NCBI RefSeq assembly: GCF_900099995.1 | Contig: NZ_FNCZ01000002.1 | Location: 186,001 to 250,000, forward strand | Length of the DNA stretch: 64,000 nucleotides | DNA from: Winogradskyella thalassocola | GTDB lineage: Bacteria > Bacteroidota > Bacteroidia > Flavobacteriales > Flavobacteriaceae | Direction of reading: 5' to 3' | In this document: positions 1 through 9,897 of the stretch, one piece after another | Layout: the number at the start of each line of letters is the position of its first letter | Position numbering within the stretch: the stretch's first letter is position 1 | The notes under the pieces: generated by a model | Database searches by the model: none | Told to the model about the DNA's origin: nothing | Seen by the model: the letters and a program-made list of their open reading frames with translations, nothing else | Position numbers and translations under genes: made by a program

Positions 1-2
1 TC

Positions 3-3000
3 TTAACAGAGAGCTTGATTAAATATAAAGGTAAAATAGATTTAGTATTATTTTCGGGAGATTTAGTTTATAAAGGAGATGAAATAAAGGCTTTTAATGA
101 GTTTGAGGAATTGTTTTTTAATAAAATATCAACTGTTTTAGAAATTAATAAAACATCTATTTTTATTTGCCCTGGTAATCATGATGTTTTTAGAAATCAA
201 GAATTAGAAGAAATAGGTAGTTCTTTGTTTGAGATAAATAATAATGATGATTTGGATGATTTTGTTTTAAAGAATGAAGGTAGATCATTAAAATTTAGTC
301 TAGATAATTTGCTTAATTATTATGAATTTCAGGAAAGATTTTATCAACAGCATGTCGCTACTTTTAAAGATAATTCGGTAGATAATTTATACACAAATCA
401 CGTACGAGATTTTAATGGAAAAAAAGTAGGGATAACAACTATAAATTCTGCTTGGCGTGCAAATGATTCTGATACAGATTCAGGCAATTTAATGTATCCA
501 ATTCATTATTTAAAAAAAGCAACTAGAGAGCTTGGGAAGTGTGATCTAAAAATAATAATGCTTCATCATCCGCTAAGTGACTTTAGGCACTGGAATCAAT
601 ATGCATTAGAAGACATTATTTTTAAGGATTATGACATGATGTACTCGGGACATGTTCATGCAAATAGAGATACATTGCATGTAACTTCAGGTATTGGCAT
701 CTATCACTCAACGTCTTCTGCGACATTAAGTGGAGAAAAAGATAATATAGGGTATACAATTATTGATGTTGATATAGAATCATTTGAGTTAGGTCTTACA
801 AATGTGATGTATAATAAAAATGAAGAAACATTCTATTTTGGCGACCAAAGGAAGTCTCAAATCCCAGTAGATAATGAAAAACAAAAACAAAATAAATTTA
901 GAGTAACTATTCGTAAAAGATTCGAGCAACAATCAAAAGAAGCTAACAAATTATTCTTGTCTTATAAGGAAATTAAAGAAGAAAATGACTTTTTGAATTT
1001 ATTTACGAATCCAATTATTAAAGCTGAATCTCAAAGCAACCCTAATCCAAAAAACAAGAAAAGGTATAGTTTAAAAGATTTAATATTAAATAAGAAAGAA
1101 AATCAAATTTTATTTGGAAAAGATAAGAGTGGAAAATCAGCAACACTTTATAAAATGTCATTAGACATCTTGCATAATTTTCATTCTCTAAAAATATTGT
1201 CAATATATATTGACTGTAAAGTTCTTATGAACACCAAAACGGCTCTAGATATAATAGATAGTTTAAGTGATTTTTATGAAACAAATAAAAAGAATGCGTC
1301 AAATTTACTAGAAGATTACCATTTAAAAATCATGTTAGATAATTTTGATGAAAACGAAAATTTGATTTTAAATCCACTTTCTGAATTTTTAGATTTACAT
1401 AAAAACTGTTCTATTATCGCTGCGAGTAACGAAACCATTTTTTCTTCTTTTGCAGGAGGTTTAATAGGGAATATAAGTTTTGTGAATAGATATTTGCATG
1501 ACTTAACTAGGGCAGAAATCAGAGAATTAGCGGACAAGTGGCCAGACATGTCTGATGATAAAAGAACTCAAGTTATAGAGAAAATACATGTAGTATTTAA
1601 TCAATTAAATATTCCTTCAAACTATTGGACGGTTTCATTGTTTCTCTGGATTTTTCAAAAGAATATTGACGTTAATCTTGGGAATAATTTTCAATTAATA
1701 GAGCTATATATTGATAGTTTATTGGATAAAGATAATTTTATTCTTTCAAAACAATATAAAATTGATTTTGATGATTTAAAAGATTTTCTAAGTGCTTTTG
1801 CTCATAAGTTAGCTACTACTTATCAAGAACATAATTATTTGGTAAAGTATGGACAGTTAGTTGATTTTATTGATGAGTATAAAACAGATAATAAGAGATT
1901 TGTTATAGAAACTAGAACATTATCAGATTTGTTAATAGAAAAGGGAATCTTAAAATCTGAAGCTAATGGAAATTATACTTTCAGGTTGAATGGTGTTTTT
2001 GAATATTTCTTAGGTTATTATATGGCTTATGATGAAGAGTTTAGAAATCAGGTAATTGATAATGATGATTTTTATTTATCATTTAAAAATGAATTTGAAG
2101 TCTGTGCAGGTATAATTCCTCAAGATTATGATTTTGTTAAAAAGATTTTTGAACGAACAAAACTTATATATAGTGATATTAATAAGGATGTTGATTTGAA
2201 TAATTTAGATGCGTTGCTTTTGAGTAAAGTAAACGAAACTTTTAATATTTCAGGCGAAATAAATACCCTACTCAAAGAAACTCTTCAAGACTCTCTCGAG
2301 CCAGAAGAACAAGATGGTATATTAGAATCCTTATCTCCTTCAAATCAAAGAATATCCGATGTAAAACCGAAAAAATACTATGATGAAATAATTGGTAGCT
2401 CTGAAGATTTAGAGAATGCACTTTATATATTAGGGAGGGTTTACAGAAACTCTAAGATTAAAAAAAAGGATGAGTTTAATAATGATGTTTTTGATTTTAT
2501 TTTAAATAGTACATGTACTTTCTCCTTTTCTTTAATAGAAGATATTAGCTCACAAAATATAAATCAGATAAATAATAAAATTACAGAAGAAGATTTAATT
2601 AAACTTCTTACTCAATTTTTACCAATTGTAGCTCAAACATTTTTCTTCGATATGGCAATTCAAGCTAATTTAGAAGTTGTCCTAAAAGAAAAAATAGATG
2701 AGTTAAAGCAAAATAAGAAAGGAAATGAGTTAAAACTTCTTATTCTGTATTTTTCCTTGGTTGATTTAGATATTAAAGGGCATACTAATTTAATTGAAGA
2801 ACTTATAGATTTAATTAATATTCCAATACTCAAACAAACTACCGTTTTCAAACTTTATTTATATCTAAGTTTTAAATGTAATGGCAATAGGACATTGAAA
2901 GATAAAATTAGTAAAATGATAAAAAAGCAAGAGTTGAAAATTGACGTAACTCAGAATATGGGTACAATAGATCAGCGTATTAAAGCTATTGGAAAATCAT

Positions 3001-3014
3001 CTATAAAGAAATAA
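3..3014 (+). CDS. Metallophosphoesterase-STAND NTPase fusion, 5'-truncated by window edge
   Basis: The reading frame is open to the left edge, so the true start and the first metal-binding motif (D-x-H) lie outside the window. Counting from the TTG at position 15, a calcineurin-like phosphoesterase domain fills about residues 1-270, with SGDLVYKGD (~14-22), PGNHD (~53-57), paired His 184-185 and GHVH (~212-215). A P-loop NTPase follows: GKDKSGKS at ~368-375 and LDNFDE at ~441-446, then a long helical C-terminus of the NACHT/STAND type. The architecture is nuclease- or phosphatase-like effector, NTPase switch, then sensor. It ends 3 bp before hsdS, so it probably sits inside the type I RM operon as a nested defence gene. 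The domain calls are firm. The antiviral role is inferred from architecture and context. Confidence 0.75.
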   Translation, partial: LTESLIKYKGKIDLVLFSGDLVYKGDEIKAFNEFEELFFNKISTVLEINKTSIFICPGNHDVFRNQELEEIGSSLFEINNNDDLDDFVLKNEGRSLKFSLDNLLNYYEFQERFYQQHVATFKDNSVDNLYTNHVRDFNGKKVGITTINSAWRANDSDTDSGNLMYPIHYLKKATRELGKCDLKIIMLHHPLSDFRHWNQYALEDIIFKDYDMMYSGHVHANRDTLHVTSGIGIYHSTSSATLSGEKDNIGYTIIDVDIESFELGLTNVMYNKNEETFYFGDQRKSQIPVDNEKQKQNKFRVTIRKRFEQQSKEANKLFLSYKEIKEENDFLNLFTNPIIKAESQSNPNPKNKKRYSLKDLILNKKENQILFGKDKSGKSATLYKMSLDILHNFHSLKILSIYIDCKVLMNTKTALDIIDSLSDFYETNKKNASNLLEDYHLKIMLDNFDENENLILNPLSEFLDLHKNCSIIAASNETIFSSFAGGLIGNISFVNRYLHDLTRAEIRELADKWPDMSDDKRTQVIEKIHVVFNQLNIPSNYWTVSLFLWIFQKNIDVNLGNNFQLIELYIDSLLDKDNFILSKQYKIDFDDLKDFLSAFAHKLATTYQEHNYLVKYGQLVDFIDEYKTDNKRFVIETRTLSDLLIEKGILKSEANGNYTFRLNGVFEYFLGYYMAYDEEFRNQVIDNDDFYLSFKNEFEVCAGIIPQDYDFVKKIFERTKLIYSDINKDVDLNNLDALLLSKVNETFNISGEINTLLKETLQDSLEPEEQDGILESLSPSNQRISDVKPKKYYDEIIGSSEDLENALYILGRVYRNSKIKKKDEFNNDVFDFILNSTCTFSFSLIEDISSQNINQINNKITEEDLIKLLTQFLPIVAQTFFFDMAIQANLEVVLKEKIDELKQNKKGNELKLLILYFSLVDLDIKGHTNLIEELIDLINIPILKQTTVFKLYLYLSFKCNGNRTLKDKISKMIKKQELKIDVTQNMGTIDQRIKAIGKSSIKK

Positions 3015-3017
3015 TTA

Positions 3018-4283
3018 ATGTCCAAAAACCGCAAAACATACAAGCTTTCTGAAGTAACAACCAAAATCGGAAGTGGTGCAACACCAAGAGGAGGGAAAGG
3101 TGCATACAAAGAATCTGGTATTTCATTAATTAGAAGTCAAAACGTTTTAGATTTCAAATTCTCTGTTAATGGACTTGCTTTTATTGATGAAGCACAAGCT
3201 GTAAAATTAAACAATGTTACTATTGAAGAAAATGATGTGTTATTAAATATAACGGGTGATTCTGTTGCACGTGTTTGTTCAGTTCCAAAAGAGTTTTTGC
3301 CTGCAAGAGTAAACCAACATGTTGCAATTATTAGAGCTGATAATGAATTATTAGACCCTAAATTTTTAATGTATTCATTACTTGAGAAATCAAATAAAGA
3401 CTTGTTATTAACTTTAGGGAGTGCAGGAGCAACGAGAAATGCATTAACAAAATCTATGATTGAAGATTTTGAACTTCAACTTCCACCACTAAAAGAACAA
3501 ACCCAAATAGCAAACATCCTATCAGCCATAGACGATAAAATAGAAAACAACCTAGCCACAAACAAAACCTTAGAAGATATGGCTATGGCGCTTTACAAAC
3601 ATTGGTTTGTAGATTTTGGCCTTTTTCAAGATGGTGAGTTTATAGATAGTGAGTTGGGGTTAATTCCTAAGGGTTGGGCGGTGAAACGGTTGGATGAAGT
3701 AGCTTATAAAAATTCAAAAACATTTGATTTTAAAGGTAAAGAAGAGGTTGTTTTTGTTAATACAGGTGATGTTCAAAATGGCTCATTTTTACATAATAAT
3801 TATTCAGAATCGGAAGGTTTGCCAGGTCAAGCTAAAAAAGTAATTGAACCAAATGATATTTTATACAGTGAAATAAGACCTAAAAATAAAAGGTATGCAT
3901 ATGTAGATTTTGATTCAAGTGATTACGTGGTTTCAACAAAGTTTATGATTATTCGTAATAATGAGAAAATTCATAATAGATTACTATACCGAATTTTAAC
4001 TAGACAAGATACTATTAATGAATTTCAAATGATTGCAGAGTCTAGATCTGGAACATTTCCACAAATTACATTTGATGTTATTGGACATTTTCCAATTGTA
4101 TTACCAAATTTAGAAATTCAAAATAATTTTCAGTCTATTGTTAGTCCATTTGAAGTTCAACAAGCAAATAATTTAAATGAGATAAAATCACTAACAAAAC
4201 TTCGCGACACGCTATTACCAAAACTAATAAGTGGAGACCTACGCTTAAAAGCATTTAGAGCACAAGTAGAAACAATCCTATGA
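3018..4283 (+). CDS. hsdS: Type I restriction enzyme specificity subunit HsdS (first system)
   Basis: This is the DNA-recognition subunit of a type I RM complex; it directs HsdM and HsdR to a bipartite target. The protein has 421 residues in two half-repeats: target recognition domain 1 (~1-150), a central conserved helical region containing LPPLKEQTQIANILSAID and ending near HWFVDFG (~200), target recognition domain 2 (~215-375) and a terminal helix (TLLPKLISGDLRL). It starts at an ATG 3 bp after the STAND gene. The matching hsdM is not in the window and would be expected upstream. The recognition sequence cannot be read from the protein alone. The two halves are a recombination target in this family, and no inverted hsdS copy is seen nearby. 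Confidence 0.92.
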   Translation: MSKNRKTYKLSEVTTKIGSGATPRGGKGAYKESGISLIRSQNVLDFKFSVNGLAFIDEAQAVKLNNVTIEENDVLLNITGDSVARVCSVPKEFLPARVNQHVAIIRADNELLDPKFLMYSLLEKSNKDLLLTLGSAGATRNALTKSMIEDFELQLPPLKEQTQIANILSAIDDKIENNLATNKTLEDMAMALYKHWFVDFGLFQDGEFIDSELGLIPKGWAVKRLDEVAYKNSKTFDFKGKEEVVFVNTGDVQNGSFLHNNYSESEGLPGQAKKVIEPNDILYSEIRPKNKRYAYVDFDSSDYVVSTKFMIIRNNEKIHNRLLYRILTRQDTINEFQMIAESRSGTFPQITFDVIGHFPIVLPNLEIQNNFQSIVSPFEVQQANNLNEIKSLTKLRDTLLPKLISGDLRLKAFRAQVETIL

Positions 4284-4293
4284 AATTTAAATT

Positions 4294-4443
4294 ATGGAAT
4301 ACAAAATTATAGAACATACCGACCCAAGTACGTTAGCAAAACTCATTAATACGGAAATGGGTAATGGATGGCGCGTACAAGGTGGTGTCACCATATCTAA
4401 GTATGGAGATTATATTCAAGCATTAATTAAAGGGGTGTATTAA
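4294..4443 (+). CDS. Small DUF1737-like protein
   Basis: This 49-residue ORF starts with MEYKIIEHTDPSTL 10 bp after hsdS. It carries the WRVQGGV and YIQALIKG elements typical of the small DUF1737 family (a GW-x-x-x-GG core and a terminal Y-x-QA-hydrophobic strand). It has no signal peptide or membrane segment. DUF1737 proteins are short cytoplasmic proteins of unknown function. Its place between hsdS and hsdR suggests it travels with the restriction locus, but nothing shows a restriction role. Codon use and framing make it a real gene rather than a chance ORF. It may be the last gene before the repeat cluster that separates it from hsdR. Confidence 0.6.
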   Translation: MEYKIIEHTDPSTLAKLINTEMGNGWRVQGGVTISKYGDYIQALIKGVY

Positions 4444-4467
4444 AAAACAGTAAATGTATATTTTAAA

Positions 4468-4630
4468 CAGATTGCCACGTCCTGCGTCCTCGCAATGACG
4501 TAAGATAAGAAGCAGATTGCCGGGCTGCGCTCGCAATGACCGTAAATAATAGACAGATTGCTTTGGTGAAAGCCTCGTGATGATATTAAATAATAGACAG
4601 ATTGCCGCGTCCTGCGTCCTCGCAATGACA
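4468..4630. repeat. Cluster of four REP-like 33-bp elements (CAGATTGC...GCAATGAC)
   Basis: Four copies of an extragenic element occur at about 4468-4500, 4513-4540, 4554-4585 (decayed) and 4598-4630. Intact copies begin CAGATTGCC and end CGCAATGAC, so the ends pair as ATTGC/GCAAT. The middle carries CGTCCTGCGTCCTCG in copies 1 and 4 and a shorter GGGCTGCGCT in copy 2. AATAATAGA links precede copies 3 and 4. The block is much richer in GC than its surroundings and fills the gap between DUF1737 and hsdR. ORFs on the minus strand across it are repeat artefacts. Confidence 0.85.
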
Positions 4631-4644
4631 GAACACCATAAAAT

Positions 4645-7600
4645 ATGACGAAAGAAGCCACGATAGAACAAGCCACTATAGATTGGTTAACCGATTTAGG
4701 TTACACACACCAATTAGGTACTACTTTACCACAAAATCATACGACCGAAGTGGTCTTAAAAGATCGGTTGCTTCAGTTTATAGAACAGCAGTATCCGGAT
4801 ATTCCAAAAGAGATTCAAACCTTAGCGGTTTCTGAGTTTACTAATAATGCAGGAGCAGATTTGGAGCATCGTAACCGTACCTTTCATTTAAAACTCACCA
4901 AAGGGATTGAGTTTGCTTATGAGGATGCTTCGGGTAAGGAAAAGGCCGTTCATATTTATCCCATAGATTTTACAAGTCCAGAGAATAATACCTTTTGGGC
5001 AGTCAATCAGTTTAGCATCACAGGAAAAAATAAACGACGTCCAGACATTATTATTTACATTAATGGTTTACCATTAATTGTATTTGAATTGAAAAACTGG
5101 TACGATGAAAATACGAACGTTAAAGAAGCACACAACCAAATAGAGCATTACATTAAAGACATTCCGTTGTTGTTTGAGTATAATGCCCTAACGATTATTA
5201 GTGATGGTAACGAAGCGCAACATGGTATGTTTAGTTCGGGTATGGAATGGTTTGCTGCTTGGAAAAGTATTAATGGTAGAGATACCGTACAGGAAGATGA
5301 TTTCCAGATGCATACTTTGTTATTCGGTTTGTTCCCCAAAGACAGAATACTGAATTATATAAAAAACTTCATTTTTCATGAAGACCATAATGGCACACTC
5401 ATTAAAAAAGGGGCTAAGTATCATCAGTTTTTCGGTGTTAACTTTGCGGTAGACGCCGCTAAAAAATCGGTTCGTCCGTTTGGTGATGGTCGTATTGGTG
5501 TGATTTGGCATACGCAAGGTTCTGGTAAAAGTATTTCTATGGCTATTTATACAGGTATTTTGCGGAGTCTTCAAGAATTGAAAAACCCAACCATTGTTAT
5601 ACAAGTGGATCGAAGTGATTTAGATCGCCAATTGTATGAAAACTTTGTACTCGCTAAAGATTTGGTGGGAGATGTGCAACATGCCGATACCACAAACGAT
5701 TTAAGAACATTATTAAGCGCAGGAGCTGGAGGTGTTATTTTCACCACCATAGAAAAGTTTAGATTAAAGCAAACTACAGACGAGGCTTTAGGTGAATTGG
5801 AGCATCCTATTTTGTCGGAACGTGAGAACATCATTGTTATGGCAGATGAAGCGCATCGCACACAATATGGTTTGCTAGATGGCTTTGCTTCTAATTTACG
5901 TAAAGCATTACCCAATGCTTCTTTTATTGGTTTTACGGGTACACCAGTAGATAGCAAAGATGCAGATACCCAAGAAGTGTTTGGTTCTGTAATCCATACT
6001 TATGATATAAAACAAGCTGTACAAGACAATGCCACCGTTAGCATTTTTTATGAACCACGTTTGGCTAAACTGCATTTGTGGAATGAAAATATTGATGATG
6101 AGGTCGATGAAATCACGGAAGATGTCGAAGATAATAGCAACCTTAAATGGGCCGCTATTGAAGATGCTGCAGGAAGCGAAGACCGTGTTAATAAAATTGC
6201 AAAAGACATACTCAACCATTATACCAATAGAACCAACACCTTAAAAGGGAAAGCGATGGTGGTTTGTATGAGCAGACGTAATTGCGTAAAAATGTATAAT
6301 GCACTAACAGCCTTAGACGGTTGTCCAGAGGTCGCCGTGGTGATGACGGGTAATATCTCTAAAGATCCAGTAGGTTGGAATCCGCATATTAGAACAAAAG
6401 ATGCAACAGAAGGGATAAAAGCACGGTTTAAAAAAGAAGACGATCCTTTAAAAATAGTGATTGTTAGAGATATGTGGTTGACTGGTTTTGATGCGCCTTG
6501 TGTGCATACTATGTATGTAGATAAAATTATGAAAGGTCATAATTTAATGCAAGCCATTACGAGAACCAACCGTGTTTTAAAAGATAAGAAAAACGGAGTC
6601 ATCGTCGATTATATTGGTATTGGAGATAATTTAAAAACAGCAACCAATAAATATACAGGTAGTGGTGGCGAAGGCCCACCTACAATTGATATGGAGCAGG
6701 CTTTAGAAATGTTTTTTAATCAAGTGGAGATATGCAAAGCCTTTATTCCTGCAAGTATTGATTATTCGGATTGGAAACGCTTACGAGATGCAGATAAGGT
6801 ACTTTTAGTAAAAGCAGCATTAAATCATGTGATTAAATACGATGAGGACGCCAACAATTACATGAAGGCAGAGAAAACCTTATCTAGTTTGTTGTCCATT
6901 GTAAAAAGTCAAACCGAAATACAAGATTTTGCTGTAGATGTATTGTTTGCACAACATGTCTCTAAAGCTTTGCGTAATGCAAAGTCTGTAACATCGAGTC
7001 GAGGCGAACAAAAAGAGAGAATTAAAGAATTGATTAGTCAGAGTATCGATTCTGAAGATATTGTTGATGTATTCGCCATGGCTGGTATAGAAAAACCAGA
7101 CATTTCCATCTTAGACGATACGTTTTTATTGGGGGCGAAGCAAGAAAAAGATGGTCATGCTTTAAAAATAGAATTGATAAAGAATATTCTTAAAGATGAA
7201 ATTAAACTTCGACTGCATAAAAACATTAAAAAGTACACGTCTCTAAGAGAGGAACTAGAAAAAGTAATAGACAGATACCATAATAATGCTTTAGACAGTT
7301 ATGCCACCATTGCAGAAATGGTAGAACGCGCAAAGGATTTGCAAAATGATGATAAGCGTACGGCAGAGTTAGGCTTAAGTGATGAAGAACTGGCTTTTTA
7401 TGATATTCTAGCTGCCAAAAAAGATATTATAAAAGAAGAAGGCCCCATTCAAGATATTGTACATGCGGTGGTTAAGGCAGTAAAGGCTAACCTTCAATTA
7501 GATTGGGTTAAAAAAGAAAATGCAAAAGCAGCGATACGGTTATCCGTAAAGAAAGAACTGCGCAAAAAAGTAAGTTTATCGAAGCTTAATGACATCTTAG

Positions 7601-7650
7601 AAGAGATTATGCAACAAGCGGAGGGTCAGTATAGTGATTGGAGTGCTTAA
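4645..7650 (+). CDS. hsdR: Type I restriction enzyme endonuclease/translocase subunit HsdR (first system)
   Basis: This is the restriction subunit: an N-terminal PD-(D/E)XK nuclease fused to a superfamily 2 DNA translocase. In the 1001-residue protein the nuclease core is seen as PDIIIYINGLPLIVFELK (~131-149; Asp and E-x-K). Walker A is HTQGSGKS (~287-294) and the DEAH box is MADEAHRTQYG (~397). LTGFDAPCVHTMYVDK and QAITRTNRV are the helicase domain 2 motifs V and VI. The C-terminal half is helical and would contact HsdM. The ATG lies 15 bp after the last REP-like element, so it may have its own promoter or be read through the repeat block. It differs clearly from the second HsdR in this window (38083-41226), so these are two unrelated systems and not a duplication. 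Confidence 0.95.
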   Translation: MTKEATIEQATIDWLTDLGYTHQLGTTLPQNHTTEVVLKDRLLQFIEQQYPDIPKEIQTLAVSEFTNNAGADLEHRNRTFHLKLTKGIEFAYEDASGKEKAVHIYPIDFTSPENNTFWAVNQFSITGKNKRRPDIIIYINGLPLIVFELKNWYDENTNVKEAHNQIEHYIKDIPLLFEYNALTIISDGNEAQHGMFSSGMEWFAAWKSINGRDTVQEDDFQMHTLLFGLFPKDRILNYIKNFIFHEDHNGTLIKKGAKYHQFFGVNFAVDAAKKSVRPFGDGRIGVIWHTQGSGKSISMAIYTGILRSLQELKNPTIVIQVDRSDLDRQLYENFVLAKDLVGDVQHADTTNDLRTLLSAGAGGVIFTTIEKFRLKQTTDEALGELEHPILSERENIIVMADEAHRTQYGLLDGFASNLRKALPNASFIGFTGTPVDSKDADTQEVFGSVIHTYDIKQAVQDNATVSIFYEPRLAKLHLWNENIDDEVDEITEDVEDNSNLKWAAIEDAAGSEDRVNKIAKDILNHYTNRTNTLKGKAMVVCMSRRNCVKMYNALTALDGCPEVAVVMTGNISKDPVGWNPHIRTKDATEGIKARFKKEDDPLKIVIVRDMWLTGFDAPCVHTMYVDKIMKGHNLMQAITRTNRVLKDKKNGVIVDYIGIGDNLKTATNKYTGSGGEGPPTIDMEQALEMFFNQVEICKAFIPASIDYSDWKRLRDADKVLLVKAALNHVIKYDEDANNYMKAEKTLSSLLSIVKSQTEIQDFAVDVLFAQHVSKALRNAKSVTSSRGEQKERIKELISQSIDSEDIVDVFAMAGIEKPDISILDDTFLLGAKQEKDGHALKIELIKNILKDEIKLRLHKNIKKYTSLREELEKVIDRYHNNALDSYATIAEMVERAKDLQNDDKRTAELGLSDEELAFYDILAAKKDIIKEEGPIQDIVHAVVKAVKANLQLDWVKKENAKAAIRLSVKKELRKKVSLSKLNDILEEIMQQAEGQYSDWSA

Positions 7651-7707
7651 GGATGCATAACCAAAACAACTAAATTAAATAAAACCAAATAAAATTATTA
7701 ACCTATT

Positions 7708-8619
7708 ATGAGTACATTTTTAACTGGAGATGATCTTAATAATGCCATTGATGACATTATTACCAATGCTAAGAAGTTCATTTATATTACATCACCTTAC
7801 ATAAAGCTAGACGATCATTTTAAAGAACGATTTAATTTAATTAAAAATAATCCGAATATTTATCTACAAGTTTTATTTGGTAAAAATGAAGATAATTTTT
7901 ATCGTAGTATGAAAAGTGAAGACTTGGATTATTTTAAAGCTTTTCCTAATGTATCTATTATTTACGAGCCAAGGCTGCATGCTAAAAGTTATTATAATGA
8001 ATCTGAAGGCATTATTACTTCAATGAATTTATATGATTACTCAGCTGAAAATAACGTAGAATACGGTTTAGCTTTCTCTAAACTTGCTTTAACTGAAAAA
8101 GTTTATCAAGAGCATGAGGCGCATCATTATGACTTATTAGAACATAGTGCGCATTGTATCTATATAAAACGGCCAGTTTTTAAAAAGGCTTTACTAGGGT
8201 TGAGTAAAAATTACCTTAGGTCAGAAGTCTTGTTAGATAGCTTTGAATCATTTGACCCAACTAAAAAGGGATATGAACGTGTTGTATATCAAGACATCGA
8301 TGTGGTATGGTTAGACGATAAAGAGGTTGTCCCTGTTTTAAAAACCAGATCAGAAAAGCGGTTGGAAAGGGATCAAGAATCAGTTACTGATAGTAAGCCC
8401 CACTCTAAAAAAGAAAAAGTAGAATCTAAAAAGCAGAATAAAGGGTTTTGTATTAGAACAGGTGAAGAGATTGCTTTTAACCCAGAACGCCCATTTTGCT
8501 ATAAAGCCTATAAGTCTTGGGCTGCTTTTGAAAACTATGAGTTCCCAGAAAAGTATTGTCATAAAACAGGTGAGGTTTCTAATGGTAAAACATCTATGGC
8601 TAATCCGATATTAAAATGA
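7708..8619 (+). CDS. Phospholipase D-like domain protein with C-terminal Cys motif
   Basis: The 303-residue protein has one PLD/HKD motif, HAKSYYNESEGIITSMNL, with His91 and Lys93. A single HKD means the active enzyme would have to be a dimer, as in the Nuc/BfiI type of PLD nucleases. A charged linker (~215-245) leads to a C-terminal segment (~247-290) with four Cys, including FCIRTGEEI and YCHKTGE, which may be a small zinc-binding fold. There is no signal peptide, so it is likely cytoplasmic. It lies 57 bp after hsdR and 12 bp before the GIY-YIG gene, in the same direction. A nuclease or nucleic-acid-processing role in the restriction locus is inferred, and substrate and activity are unknown. 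Confidence 0.75.
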   Translation: MSTFLTGDDLNNAIDDIITNAKKFIYITSPYIKLDDHFKERFNLIKNNPNIYLQVLFGKNEDNFYRSMKSEDLDYFKAFPNVSIIYEPRLHAKSYYNESEGIITSMNLYDYSAENNVEYGLAFSKLALTEKVYQEHEAHHYDLLEHSAHCIYIKRPVFKKALLGLSKNYLRSEVLLDSFESFDPTKKGYERVVYQDIDVVWLDDKEVVPVLKTRSEKRLERDQESVTDSKPHSKKEKVESKKQNKGFCIRTGEEIAFNPERPFCYKAYKSWAAFENYEFPEKYCHKTGEVSNGKTSMANPILK

Positions 8620-8631
8620 TTTTCATAATTA

Positions 8632-9465
8632 ATGGATAACAATAAATTCATACATCAAAAGATATTACTCAATGAACTTTTAAATTTAAAGAATCTGAAT
8701 AATGTAAAAATTAGATTTAATCTTATGTTTGAAGGTGTTTGGGATCCAATAGAGTTTTATAAAAATGGGGATTTTCAAACTATGCTCAATGGTCAATATC
8801 ATAACTATAGTAAAAACAAATCATATAAAGAAGGTCAAATCAATATTGGCTTAGTGCGGTTGAAAGAGAAAAATCAATGGCTATTGTTTCATATCGGTTT
8901 AGTAACTAAGGATCTAAATAGATTCAATACGGTGGGCTATGAATACCAAGCTCTCACTCAGTATGAGAAGTACTTCGGAAGATTGGTGCTTAGGTATAAA
9001 AACACTTCACAAAACATGGTGAGATTGGCTACATCCGTCATAAATCAATGTGAAGTACTTCAAATATTACCAGATACATTTGATAATGACTTATTTCCAG
9101 GCTATGAAAAAGTAAATATTTCATGGTCAGAGTTATCGAGAGTCGTAACCAAAGAGACTTGGAGAACTGCACTTGAAAACCAAAAAGGAGTCTATCTAAT
9201 TACAGATATATCCAATGGTAAAATGTATGTCGGTTCTGCTTATGGTGATAATATGATTCTAGGACGTTGGAAAACTTATAAGAAAACTGGACATGGAGAA
9301 AATGTAGAACTCAAGAAATTAAGTTTCGACTATATTAAAAGTAATTTTAAATATTCTATTTTAGATATATTTAAGTCCACAACGGATGATAAAACTATTA
9401 TAGCAAGAGAAATTTGGTGGAAAGAAGTACTTCAGACTCGTCAATTTGGATATAATAAAAACTAA
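8632..9465 (+). CDS. GIY-YIG nuclease family protein
   Basis: This 277-residue protein has a C-terminal GIY-YIG domain: GVYLI at ~186-190, MYVGSA at ~199-204, then RWKTYKKTGHG with the conserved Arg, and Glu in AREIWWKE near 260. The first ~180 residues are not recognised; they contain a WDPIEFYKNG segment and may serve in DNA or substrate recognition. It has no membrane segment. It follows the PLD-like gene by 12 bp on the same strand, so the two probably form one unit downstream of hsdR. Proteins of this layout are found as restriction-type or mobile nucleases in Bacteroidetes. The target is unknown. Confidence 0.82.
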   Translation: MDNNKFIHQKILLNELLNLKNLNNVKIRFNLMFEGVWDPIEFYKNGDFQTMLNGQYHNYSKNKSYKEGQINIGLVRLKEKNQWLLFHIGLVTKDLNRFNTVGYEYQALTQYEKYFGRLVLRYKNTSQNMVRLATSVINQCEVLQILPDTFDNDLFPGYEKVNISWSELSRVVTKETWRTALENQKGVYLITDISNGKMYVGSAYGDNMILGRWKTYKKTGHGENVELKKLSFDYIKSNFKYSILDIFKSTTDDKTIIAREIWWKEVLQTRQFGYNKN

Positions 9466-9497
9466 TAGTTAGTAGTCAAAAACAATCCAGTAATCAA

Positions 9498-9860
<363 letters not shown>

Positions 9861-9897
9861 GTTCGTTGGTTTTGTGTTTGATTTAGCTTCTCTTAAT

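Noticed and set aside
4423-4676. Two minus-strand ORFs of 78-82 codons
   Set aside because: They lie over the REP-like repeat cluster and repeat the same peptide pieces (RGRRTRQS-like), so they are products of the repeats.
5571-6219. Long antisense ORFs within hsdR
   Set aside because: Shadow frames opposite a clearly coding gene, without domains or initiation context.
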